Of a DNA stretch of 5,337 nucleotides, positions 1-5,337 are shown one piece after another. The stretch comes from Candidatus Poribacteria bacterium. Lineage in GTDB: Bacteria > Poribacteria > WGA-4E > WGA-3G. The stretch's first letter is position 1. Each line of letters begins with the position of its first letter. The stretch covers positions 1 through 5,337 of the forward strand of contig VXZL01000137.1 of NCBI GenBank assembly GCA_009845505.1, in the 5' to 3' direction. Made by a program: the position numbers and the translations under genes. The notes beneath the pieces were generated by a model. It made no database searches, was not told where the DNA came from, and was given only the letters and a program-made list of their open reading frames with translations.

Positions 1-50
1 GGGTACATCTACGTTATATCATTTAGCCTGCTATAAGGTCTTTAATAGGT

Positions 51-57
51 AAAGGAG
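51..57 (+). promoter_or_regulatory. Ribosome binding site of the sigma factor gene
   Basis: AAAGGAG ends 9 nt before the ATG at 67, a near-ideal Shine-Dalgarno match and spacing. It fixes the start of the sigma factor gene. Confidence 0.8.
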
Positions 58-66
58 CAGATAATA

Positions 67-681
67 ATGGCGCGCCAAACAACTAACGACTTATCTGCTG
101 TCGAAGATACCTATCTCGCGACGCAAGCGAAAGCGGGTAATGATGCTGCGTTTAGGCAATTGTTCGACAAGCACTATAAGTGGGTGTATAATAAAGCCCA
201 CCGGATGCTTGGGAACTACCAAGATGCGGAAGAGGTAGCCTCAGATGTGTTTATCAAGGTCTGGCAAAAACTGGGCAAATGGAACACAGAGCAGGGCAGT
301 TTTCAAGCATGGCTAAATACGGTGGCCCGAAATACGATTATTGATGCGATACGGAAACGAGATCGGATCCGAGAACGTCCGCTCAGCGGTTTACCCGATG
401 AGGATGAACAGCCCCTGAGTCAATACGAGGACCCGCGTCCGGGACCCGACCAAGAATTTGAAGCCGCGGAAGCACAAAGAATCTTGGAGGGTGCCCTTGA
501 ACAGGTAACGAAACCCAACCATCGTATTGCATGGATGCTGCGACACTTGGAAGGTTATAGTATTGCAGAAATCGCCCGCATTCTGAACCGGAAAGACGGC
601 ACTGTGAAAATCTGGATTTTTCGGTGTACAGAAGAATTGCGGAAAATTTTGATTGCTAAAGGTATCCAATGGATATATTAA
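67..681 (+). CDS. ECF-type RNA polymerase sigma-70 factor
   Basis: This 204-residue protein is an extracytoplasmic-function (group 4) sigma factor, which directs core RNA polymerase to a small set of promoters. Seen directly: a region 2 domain at about residues 24-98, with the DAEEVASDVFIKVW helix (53-66) and the helix around WLNTVARNTIIDAIRKR (82-98). An acidic, proline-rich linker follows at about 104-130. Region 4 spans about 133-195 and carries the helix-turn-helix YSIAEIARIL (164-173) followed by GTVKIWIFRCTEELRK. Region 3 is absent and the length is normal for the ECF family. The ATG at 67 has a strong ribosome binding site. It is the first gene of the apparent operon and is followed after 18 nt by an anti-sigma-like gene, the usual place for a cognate regulator. 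Its target promoters cannot be read from this window; autoregulation is inferred from family habit only. Confidence 0.95.
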   Translation: MARQTTNDLSAVEDTYLATQAKAGNDAAFRQLFDKHYKWVYNKAHRMLGNYQDAEEVASDVFIKVWQKLGKWNTEQGSFQAWLNTVARNTIIDAIRKRDRIRERPLSGLPDEDEQPLSQYEDPRPGPDQEFEAAEAQRILEGALEQVTKPNHRIAWMLRHLEGYSIAEIARILNRKDGTVKIWIFRCTEELRKILIAKGIQWIY

Positions 682-684
682 ATT

Positions 685-690
685 GGAGGA
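685..690 (+). promoter_or_regulatory. Ribosome binding site of the 57-residue anti-sigma-like gene
   Basis: GGAGGA lies 9 nt before the ATG at 700. Such a strong Shine-Dalgarno supports a genuine translated gene here even though the product is only 57 residues long. Confidence 0.75.
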
Positions 691-699
691 TTAACTGTT

Positions 700-873
700 A
701 TGCGCTTTTGGAGGAAATCGCGGAGGTTTGATATCTCAGCAGATGAATTAAAAAAAGCAGAGATGTTGGAAGCCTACACGCGTTGGCTAAAAAACGAAAG
801 GCTATCACGTAAACAGAAACGGCTTCTGAAGGAATTCAACAGGTCACCGGCGTTCCGAACATTGAAACCGTAG
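700..873 (+). CDS. Small ZAS-like protein without zinc ligands, probable N-terminal part of an anti-sigma factor
   Basis: This short gene encodes 57 residues from an ATG with a strong ribosome binding site to a TAG. The product is very basic and helical. Residues 23-54 follow the pattern of the zf-HC2/ZAS domain of anti-sigma factors: LEAYTRWLKNERLS (23-36) matches the usual L.aYlDGELs segment, and FNRSPAFRTL (46-55) matches the Hx3CxxC segment. All three zinc ligands of that motif are replaced, the His by Glu45 and the two Cys by Ser49 and Phe52. If the fold is kept it must be zinc-free. The position right after an ECF sigma gene fits a role in sigma binding (inference). The next gene is in the same frame, with only the TAG and 14 codons between, so this may be the N-terminal half of a split or interrupted gene. 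Family assignment is by eye, without a profile search. Confidence 0.7.
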   Translation: MRFWRKSRRFDISADELKKAEMLEAYTRWLKNERLSRKQKRLLKEFNRSPAFRTLKP

Positions 874-915
874 GTCGACAGTGCACACTATCGCTTTGAA
901 GAGCGAGAAAATATT
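871..915 (+). other. In-frame TAG and open linker joining the ZAS-like and FHA-like frames
   Basis: The TAG at 871-873 is followed by 14 sense codons in the same frame, reading VDSAHYRFEERENI, which lead directly into the ATG at 916. There is no other stop and no strong ribosome binding site for the ATG; only a weak AAGAG at 899-903, 12 nt away. The arrangement is what one substitution in a single longer gene (700-1347, 215 sense codons plus the internal TAG and final TAA) would leave. It is the only TAG among the stops of the genes in this window; the others are TAA or TGA. Confidence 0.6.
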
Positions 916-1347
916 ATGCCGCGACCTGGATCAGAAGAACGGGTGAGAGCCCGCGTGATGGCGGAAATTCGAGGGGACGCACCAGAAACCGTTTCTGCTG
1001 ACGGACTGGAGCCGCAACTCGGCTATAGTCCGCACGGTATGGGTAGTGAGACCACTGAAATTATGCAGATTCACGCGTCTCTACCGAACACCGACACAAT
1101 AGAGCAATGGGACACTGAGCAGCCGACCGCACCTTCAGAGGAATTGAAACGTTACGACACAATCCAAACGCTTTCCCGTTTACACATCCGATTTGAACAG
1201 AAAGATGAAGATGTGTACGTCACAGATTTAGGAAGTTCCGAGACAACTTATGTTGACGATGAACGCGTTGAGACACAGACGCGTGTTCAACCTGGGGCTA
1301 CGCTAAAATGTGGAAAAGTCAGTTTTAAAGTCGTCAACATCAAATAA
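916..1347 (+). CDS. FHA-like domain protein, probable C-terminal part of a soluble anti-sigma factor
   Basis: This 143-residue protein has a degenerate forkhead-associated (FHA) domain at about residues 78-143. Visible FHA landmarks are LSRLH (86-90) for the usual SRxH strand, VYVTDLGSS (100-108) for the DLGSxNGT strand, YVDDERV (112-118) for yVNgerv, and the final strands ATLKCGKVSFKVV (128-140). The usual NGT is ETT and no clear upstream GR is present (K78-R79 is too close), so classical phosphothreonine binding is doubtful. The start, PRPGSEERVRARVMAEI (2-18), resembles the segment after the ZAS domain in anti-sigma factors. No signal peptide or membrane segment is seen, so it should be cytosolic. 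The ATG at 916 has only a weak ribosome binding site; ATG 958, preceded by GGTGAG at 942-947, is an alternative start that keeps the FHA region. Likely partner: the sigma factor two genes upstream (inference). Confidence 0.75.
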   Translation: MPRPGSEERVRARVMAEIRGDAPETVSADGLEPQLGYSPHGMGSETTEIMQIHASLPNTDTIEQWDTEQPTAPSEELKRYDTIQTLSRLHIRFEQKDEDVYVTDLGSSETTYVDDERVETQTRVQPGATLKCGKVSFKVVNIK

Positions 1348-1371
1348 ACAAATTAATATTCAGAGTCGCGT

Positions 1372-1376
1372 AGGAG
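1372..1376 (+). promoter_or_regulatory. Ribosome binding site deciding the GTG start at 1384
   Basis: AGGAG lies 7 nt before the GTG at 1384, and no in-frame ATG is near. This supports GTG as the initiation codon of the TPR-peptidase gene. Confidence 0.65.
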
Positions 1377-1383
1377 AAGGATT

Positions 1384-2475
1384 GTGCTGTGCATTGGGGA
1401 CGCACACTTCAATGCACTTCCATTCCTTATAGAGGCAGTGTACTTAAATCAGACCAGTTCGCTGGCATTATTGCATTTTCAGCAAGCTACGCTCAGCTAC
1501 GGACAAGCGTGCTACGTTGAAGCCATCCAACACTATCTCGCTGGCTTGAAATTAGGAGCAGCACAGCACCACTACATCTATGCAGACCTTGCGAAAGCAT
1601 ACGAGATGGTCGGTCAGTGGGATAAGGCGTTGGCATGCCTTGACATCGCGCTGCGATTATGCCCGGATTCACCGACAACTCTTCGCCGGAAAGCACGTAT
1701 CCTTGATGAGAAAGCGTGTTATGACACACTGATTTGTGCGGATGACTTTCGGGAACCACCGCCCCAAGAATTTCTCGAACGCTTGCAAGAGGACCCTACA
1801 ACATCCCCTCAATGGGTCGTAAATTCTGAATTTTTCGATCTCACCTGTCATTCACCAATGAAACCCCAGACGGTGTGGAATATCTACCGTCTCATCCATC
1901 AAACCCGGGCAGAAATCGGCGAGATGTTGGGGGGCTACCCCATCGCCCAAGTCCCCATCTCAATTACAAACACAAACGGTATGACAGTGTCAGAACGTTC
2001 TCTCCCGAAATGGGCGAGCGGGTATTATGACGGCGGCATTCACTTGGCATACTGTGCGGCTGGTGAACCTGTACTGAGTATCCTATATGCGCTCCTCCGA
2101 CACGAGTGGGTCCATCTGTTAGTGCATCACTTGACGCAAGGACACTGCCCGATGTGGCTTAACGAAGGACTTGCACAAAACCTCGCACGTCCAATGTTCC
2201 AATCTGAACGATTTGCATTAGAACACGCGACCGAGAAAAAGGGGCTTCTCTCTTTCTCTACCTTAAGCGAATCGTTTAGCGAACTGCCTACGAAATCCCG
2301 GAAATTAGCCTATATCCAATCCGCAGCGATAGCTGATTTTCTCATTCAGCAATTCGGTTTCCCAAAAATTCGCGAACTCCTCTATGAACTCAGGAACGGC
2401 ATTCAGACAAAAGACGCAGTCGAAAAGGTGTTTGAGCGAACTCTGGCAGAAATACCGTTAGCAGGTGCGTGCTGA
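1384..2475 (+). CDS. TPR-containing metallopeptidase, peptidase MA-like (HExxH)
   Basis: This 363-residue protein joins an N-terminal TPR region to a zinc metallopeptidase domain of the gluzincin, peptidase MA type. Two TPR units are visible at about 29-62 and 63-96; the second has L69, A70, Y73, A82, A89 and P94 at canonical positions. The catalytic motif HEWVH is at 240-244 (zinc ligands His240 and His244, general base Glu241), and WLNEGLAQ at 258-265 supplies the third ligand Glu261. The tail YIQSAAIADFLIQQFGF (310-326) followed by leucine-rich helices is typical of the family, so the active site looks intact. No signal peptide is evident and there are ten cysteines, which suggests a cytosolic protein, unlike many relatives that are exported. 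The substrate is unknown. GTG start with AGGAG upstream. The C-terminus ends PLAGAC, without the W..Y ending I would expect; see the findings. Confidence 0.85.
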   Translation: MLCIGDAHFNALPFLIEAVYLNQTSSLALLHFQQATLSYGQACYVEAIQHYLAGLKLGAAQHHYIYADLAKAYEMVGQWDKALACLDIALRLCPDSPTTLRRKARILDEKACYDTLICADDFREPPPQEFLERLQEDPTTSPQWVVNSEFFDLTCHSPMKPQTVWNIYRLIHQTRAEIGEMLGGYPIAQVPISITNTNGMTVSERSLPKWASGYYDGGIHLAYCAAGEPVLSILYALLRHEWVHLLVHHLTQGHCPMWLNEGLAQNLARPMFQSERFALEHATEKKGLLSFSTLSESFSELPTKSRKLAYIQSAAIADFLIQQFGFPKIRELLYELRNGIQTKDAVEKVFERTLAEIPLAGAC

Positions 2476-2515
2476 GGAATAACTTCCAAACTTCCCATAC
2501 CACAACATACAAACG

Positions 2516-3010
2516 ATGACGAAATTAGATATAGGTATCCTTATTCTTGTCGCATTAGCCGGATTGAGTTGTTACCGTGCAGGTTTTACTCGAAGTGTTT
2601 GGGGGATATTCGCCCTCGGGGCAGGTTTCGCGACTGCCTGTCAATTTTGGCCCTCCCTCGCAAGATTCATTCAAAAATTCATAGAAAATCCGACCTTCGC
2701 GAAATGGGGGAGCATTGTTGCTCTGATTATCATTACCTCTATTATAGTTGACACGCTCTTTGAACGCATCCAGCGAATTATTGAGAAGGGAGTTTTGGGT
2801 TGGTTAAACCGTCTGCTCGGTCTCTGCTTCGGTATTGCTTCAGGCGGACTTTTAATCGCCTTCGCGCTCATTCTTCTCAATACCTATGCGGGTGACGGTT
2901 TCAAAAAGGAAATTGTGAACTCTCGTTTTGCTCCACAACTCCTTGATGTTGGTAATCGCGTTTGGGCAGTTAGTAAACAGCATGTACAAAAACAGCTCGA
3001 TTCCAAATGA
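2516..3010 (+). CDS. CvpA family inner-membrane protein
   Basis: This 164-residue protein has the size and layout of the CvpA (colicin V production) family, small inner-membrane proteins linked in several bacteria to envelope integrity and bile or colicin phenotypes; their molecular role is unclear. Four hydrophobic segments are visible at about 5-19, 27-44, 64-81 and 98-122. The family hallmarks are the start LDIGILILVALAGLSCYRAGF (4-24), with the aromatic-R-x-G-F turn after helix 1, and the glycine-rich last helix preceded by WLNRLLGLCFGIASGG (96-111). The roughly 40-residue C-terminal tail is polar. There is no Shine-Dalgarno before the ATG at 2516, but no in-frame alternative start exists between it and the TAA at 2480. 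Its stop overlaps the next ATG (ATGA), so translation of the following gene is probably coupled to it. Confidence 0.85.
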   Translation: MTKLDIGILILVALAGLSCYRAGFTRSVWGIFALGAGFATACQFWPSLARFIQKFIENPTFAKWGSIVALIIITSIIVDTLFERIQRIIEKGVLGWLNRLLGLCFGIASGGLLIAFALILLNTYAGDGFKKEIVNSRFAPQLLDVGNRVWAVSKQHVQKQLDSK

Positions 3011-3924
3011 AAATTTTCCTTTCCGTTTCCGCTTTAATTTTCCTATGCGTCCTGCCAATGCGTGCCTCAGCATCGGCGTTCGACTTTGCAGATTCGCTTT
3101 TCCAAGAAGGCGACTACCTAAACGCCGCACATGAGTATAAACGGATCCTCTTTCTACACCCCGATACCACACATATCGACTTTATAGCCTTCCGTGTTGC
3201 CGCATCATATCAGAATGCTGGACAATTGGAGAAGGCAATTCGCGCCTATCAGTTTCTGATTGACACCTACCCGGACAGTCCACTTGTTGAACGTTCCACA
3301 AACAACATTGCTCAATGCCACATCCTCTTAGGTGATAAAGAACGTGGGATTGCTTCACTCGAAAATTTTCTTGCCAAACACAAGAGCAGCGATTTAGCAC
3401 CGCTCGCGCACTTTACAATCGGAATGCTCCATATAGATAGAAAAGAATGGGCAGCGGCAAGTGGGATATGGAACGATGTCTTTTTAACCTATCCAGAAAG
3501 TCGTTTTGCTGAAGTAAGTGCAAAGTTAGCAGGTATCGTAGAAAACGTTGATGTTCTGCCCCGTCGTTCTCCGACAGTTGCGGGTGTACTCTCAGCGTTG
3601 GTGCCGGGAAGTGGACAGGTTTACAGTGGGAGGCGTGTAGATGGGTTCTATACCTTTATGAGTGTGGCAGTGTTAGGCAGCGCGAGCGTCTATTATGCCA
3701 GAAAAGAACGCTATGAAGTCGCTATCCCCGTAGCAGCCCTCGGTTTACTCCTTTACGGAAATAACATCTATCAGGGTATCCAAGCAGCAGAGACATTCAA
3801 TCTGCAGCACGAAGAACGTTTTCGGAATCAAATCCAACAGGAAATCAGAGACTCGGGATTATTTGGGGCAATATCAATGCCAAAAGACAACGTTAAACTC
3901 ACAGTGTGGCACGCCAGGTTCTGA
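3007..3924 (+). CDS. Exported TPR protein with C-terminal PGSGQ membrane domain (DUF5683-like), paralogue 1
   Basis: This 305-residue protein starts with a signal peptide (residues 1-24; hydrophobic core about 3-17, cleavage expected after ASA at 22-24). Four TPR-like units follow at about 25-58, 61-94, 95-128 and 132-165, of the type seen in BamD/YbgF-like periplasmic scaffolds (GDY..A...Y, YPDSPL). The C-terminal part opens with SPTVAGVLSALVPGSGQVYS (188-207), the PGxGQxY signature seen in DUF5683-type and related small membrane domains. Hydrophobic stretches follow at about 214-230 and 238-256, then YGNNIYQG and an A..FN motif. The protein is therefore probably anchored in the inner membrane with the TPRs outside the cytosol (inference). 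Its ATG overlaps the cvpA-like stop by 4 nt and has no Shine-Dalgarno of its own. The next gene is a diverged copy. The biological role is unknown; protein-complex assembly at the envelope is the most likely. Confidence 0.8.
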   Translation: MKIFLSVSALIFLCVLPMRASASAFDFADSLFQEGDYLNAAHEYKRILFLHPDTTHIDFIAFRVAASYQNAGQLEKAIRAYQFLIDTYPDSPLVERSTNNIAQCHILLGDKERGIASLENFLAKHKSSDLAPLAHFTIGMLHIDRKEWAAASGIWNDVFLTYPESRFAEVSAKLAGIVENVDVLPRRSPTVAGVLSALVPGSGQVYSGRRVDGFYTFMSVAVLGSASVYYARKERYEVAIPVAALGLLLYGNNIYQGIQAAETFNLQHEERFRNQIQQEIRDSGLFGAISMPKDNVKLTVWHARF

Positions 3925-3925
3925 C

Positions 3926-4786
3926 ATGTCAACAGCGTCTTGTTTACTCTCACTCATAGTCTTCACAATTAGTGGAGCCTCTTACGCGGAAAGTCAGCAG
4001 TATCGTTATGCAGAGCAGCTTTTTGAATCAGGCGATTATCAAGCGGCAAGACGTGCGTATAAACGGTTCCTGTTTGATCAGCCAGACACTCAACTCAGAG
4101 ACGTAGCGGACTATCGGATTGCCGAGAGTTATTACCATCAAAACCTTCCTGAACTCGCTGAACGCCGCTTTCGAGAATTTTCAGCCACTCACCCGAATTC
4201 GCCGCTGCGGTTTCGGAGTCAGTTGATGCTTGGGCAGCTCCATTTCGATGCAGAGAAATACGCACTCGCACGAACAATGCTCTTTGAACTCCTAAACAGA
4301 AGTAAAGATGTAGAAGTCATAGCAGCAGCACACTATTTGCGGGGGTGGTGCTACGTTCACACGTCCGATTGGAACAAGGCAATCACGGAATTTCGCCGCG
4401 CGGACGCGTCTGAGAACAATCGCCCTGAAAGAAAAAAAGCGCGTCAATTAGCAGACACCGTTCTCAATGAAACACCACTATCCCTGAAATCACCCGAAAT
4501 GGCAGGATGGCTCTCTACAATTATTCCCGGAAGTGGTCAGTTGCATGTAGGGAGCGTCAAAGAGGGAATCTTCGCAGCGGCAGTGACAGGCACATTCATC
4601 TATCTCGCGGCAGATGCCGTTCGTGAACGGCGATATGTCGATTGTGCAGGTATCTCTTTGGTTGGATGGCACTTCTACTGGGGCAACCGAACCGACGCTC
4701 GGCGACTTGCCTCCGAATATAACGAACAACGCGAACAGGAATTCATTGAAATCTTAAAACGTCAGGCTGACGGAGTTTTGCCGTAA
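3926..4786 (+). CDS. Exported TPR protein with C-terminal PGSGQ membrane domain (DUF5683-like), paralogue 2
   Basis: This 286-residue protein has the same order of parts as the preceding gene. A signal peptide covers residues 1-21 (hydrophobic core about 6-17, cleavage after SYA at 19-21), then come four TPR-like units at about 26-59, 62-95, 97-130 and 133-166. SPEMAGWLSTIIPGSGQ (189-205) and hydrophobic stretches at about 213-231 and 239-253 follow, then WGN and a polar C-terminus with an A..YN motif. In the first TPR, 15 of 28 aligned residues are identical to paralogue 1. I chose ATG 3926, one nt after the previous stop (TGACATG), because it puts the signal peptide at the N-terminus; ATG 3863 would add 21 polar residues in front and overlap the previous gene by 62 nt. 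The signal lacks basic residues before its core, which is atypical. The PGSGQ domain has LHVG where paralogue 1 has VYSG. Function unknown. Confidence 0.8.
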   Translation: MSTASCLLSLIVFTISGASYAESQQYRYAEQLFESGDYQAARRAYKRFLFDQPDTQLRDVADYRIAESYYHQNLPELAERRFREFSATHPNSPLRFRSQLMLGQLHFDAEKYALARTMLFELLNRSKDVEVIAAAHYLRGWCYVHTSDWNKAITEFRRADASENNRPERKKARQLADTVLNETPLSLKSPEMAGWLSTIIPGSGQLHVGSVKEGIFAAAVTGTFIYLAADAVRERRYVDCAGISLVGWHFYWGNRTDARRLASEYNEQREQEFIEILKRQADGVLP

Positions 4787-4815
4787 CCTCATCAAACAGC
4801 ATCTGCTCAGACCGT

Positions 4816-5337
4816 TTACCACACCGCTTGTTTGAGGAATTCCAGTGCCATCAAGGTATGTCCCTCGGCATTCGGATGAACGCCGTCTTGGGTTGTCCAG
4901 AGCGCGCCGGGACGGGCATCAACAGCAAGATCAAAAGCAGCATTCGTGGGGATCAACCGCGCCCCAAATTCCTCAGCAAGCCTGTGAATGCTCTCGTTGT
5001 AAGCATCTACAGCCAACGGACGTGGCATGTCAACATCTTCTTCAATATAGAAAATTTCAAATAGAAAGAGCGAGGCATTTAATTCGTTTTTTGCGCGTGT
5101 GAGAATCCGACGGTAGCAAGCCTCCCAAATAGGCAGATAGTCTTCCGTAGAAATACCCTCTCCATGCTGCCGACTGGCGTTGTTGATACCGATTTTCACC
5201 GAAAGCCAATCAGGTTCCTCCGCAATCACATCAGCATCCCATCGAAGCTCTAAACCTTCTACAATATCACCACCAATGCCTTTATTGACATATGTGATGA
5301 GACGTTCCGGGTATTTCGCGGTGATGAGTTCCGTTAC
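4816..5337 (-). CDS. SGNH/GDSL family hydrolase, partial (5' end beyond the window)
   Basis: The frame is open from the TAA at 4816-4818 to the window edge on the minus strand, giving 173 residues of a protein whose N-terminus lies outside. It does not begin at the internal GTG at 5229; the in-frame sequence upstream of that codon (VNKGIGGDIVEGL, residues 17-29 from the edge) is clearly part of the fold. Seen blocks of the SGNH hydrolase family: block II with the oxyanion-hole glycine in NKGIGG (18-23), block III IGINN (49-53, with Asn52 for the oxyanion hole and Asn replacing the common Asp), and block V DGVHPNAEGH (151-160) with catalytic Asp151 and His154. Block I, GDS with the nucleophilic serine, should lie just upstream, outside the window. 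Members are esterases, lipases or carbohydrate deacetylases; the substrate cannot be told. It converges on the preceding operon with a 29-nt gap. Confidence 0.9.
   Translation of the reverse strand, partial: VTELITAKYPERLITYVNKGIGGDIVEGLELRWDADVIAEEPDWLSVKIGINNASRQHGEGISTEDYLPIWEACYRRILTRAKNELNASLFLFEIFYIEEDVDMPRPLAVDAYNESIHRLAEEFGARLIPTNAAFDLAVDARPGALWTTQDGVHPNAEGHTLMALEFLKQAVW

Noticed and set aside
1..50. Promoter for the operon, with TATAAG at 32-37 as a -10 box
   Set aside because: No acceptable -35 element lies 16-18 nt upstream and the region is A/T-rich enough for a chance match, so it is not annotated.
391..669. Minus-strand open frame inside the sigma factor gene
   Set aside because: It lies wholly antisense to sigma region 4, whose protein motifs are unmistakable.
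871..873. Pyrrolysine or genome-wide recoding of TAG
   Set aside because: One TAG in a non-catalytic linker gives no support; nonsense mutation, sequencing error or a real gene boundary are simpler explanations.
2852..3172. Minus-strand open frame of 106 residues across the CvpA/TPR junction
   Set aside because: It is antisense to two well-supported coupled genes, including a signal peptide, and its translation shows no recognisable domain.
3863..3925. Upstream ATG at 3863 as start of the second TPR/PGSGQ gene
   Set aside because: It would place 21 polar residues before a clear signal peptide and overlap the previous gene by 62 nt; ATG 3926 directly after the stop fits better.
4770..4815. 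Terminator between the convergent genes
   Set aside because: Only 4-bp stems (ACGG/CCGT at 4770-4784, AGCA/TGCT near 4798) without a T run are present, too weak to call.
4828..5102. Plus-strand open frames in the SGNH region
   Set aside because: They are antisense to clearly conserved SGNH blocks, overlap each other, and their translations look like no protein family.
4816..5229. Complete 137-residue minus-strand gene starting at the GTG at 5229
   Set aside because: The frame stays open to the window edge and the upstream codons encode SGNH block II, so the gene is partial and starts outside.

Overview
The window looks like bacterial chromosomal DNA from an uncultured, probably marine or sponge-associated lineage. 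Candidatus Poribacteria is my best guess, at low confidence. It rests on the gene mix (ECF sigma factor, degenerate anti-sigma-like protein, TPR-peptidase, SGNH hydrolase), roughly even base composition and compact unidirectional packing. No RNA gene, CRISPR array, insertion sequence or phage gene is visible.

Layout: positions 67-4786 on the + strand hold seven tightly packed reading frames with gaps of 18, 42, 36 and 40 nt, then a 4-nt overlap, then a 1-nt gap. This suggests one operon. In order they are: an ECF sigma-70 factor (67-681); a 57-residue protein resembling the N-terminal zinc-finger fold of anti-sigma factors but without zinc ligands (700-873); a protein with an FHA-like C-terminus (916-1347); a TPR plus HExxH metallopeptidase of the peptidase MA type (1384-2475); a CvpA-family membrane protein (2516-3010); and two adjacent paralogous exported TPR proteins with a C-terminal PGSGQ membrane domain (3007-3924 and 3926-4786). 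A convergent SGNH/GDSL hydrolase gene, cut by the window edge, occupies the - strand (4816-5337).

The most interesting point is at 871-873. The small protein and the FHA protein lie in the same frame, separated only by one TAG codon and 14 open codons. Read together they give the order of a soluble anti-sigma factor: ZAS-like domain, linker with a PRPG..ERV..R.MAEI segment, FHA-like domain. This is either a recently broken gene, a sequencing error, a real split into two proteins, or a readthrough product.

How the genes may work together (inference): the sigma factor is held by the ZAS-like/FHA partner and drives its own operon. The downstream products (metallopeptidase, CvpA-like protein, two exported TPR/membrane proteins) suggest a role at the cell envelope. 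No gene here has a proven function from sequence alone beyond its family assignment.
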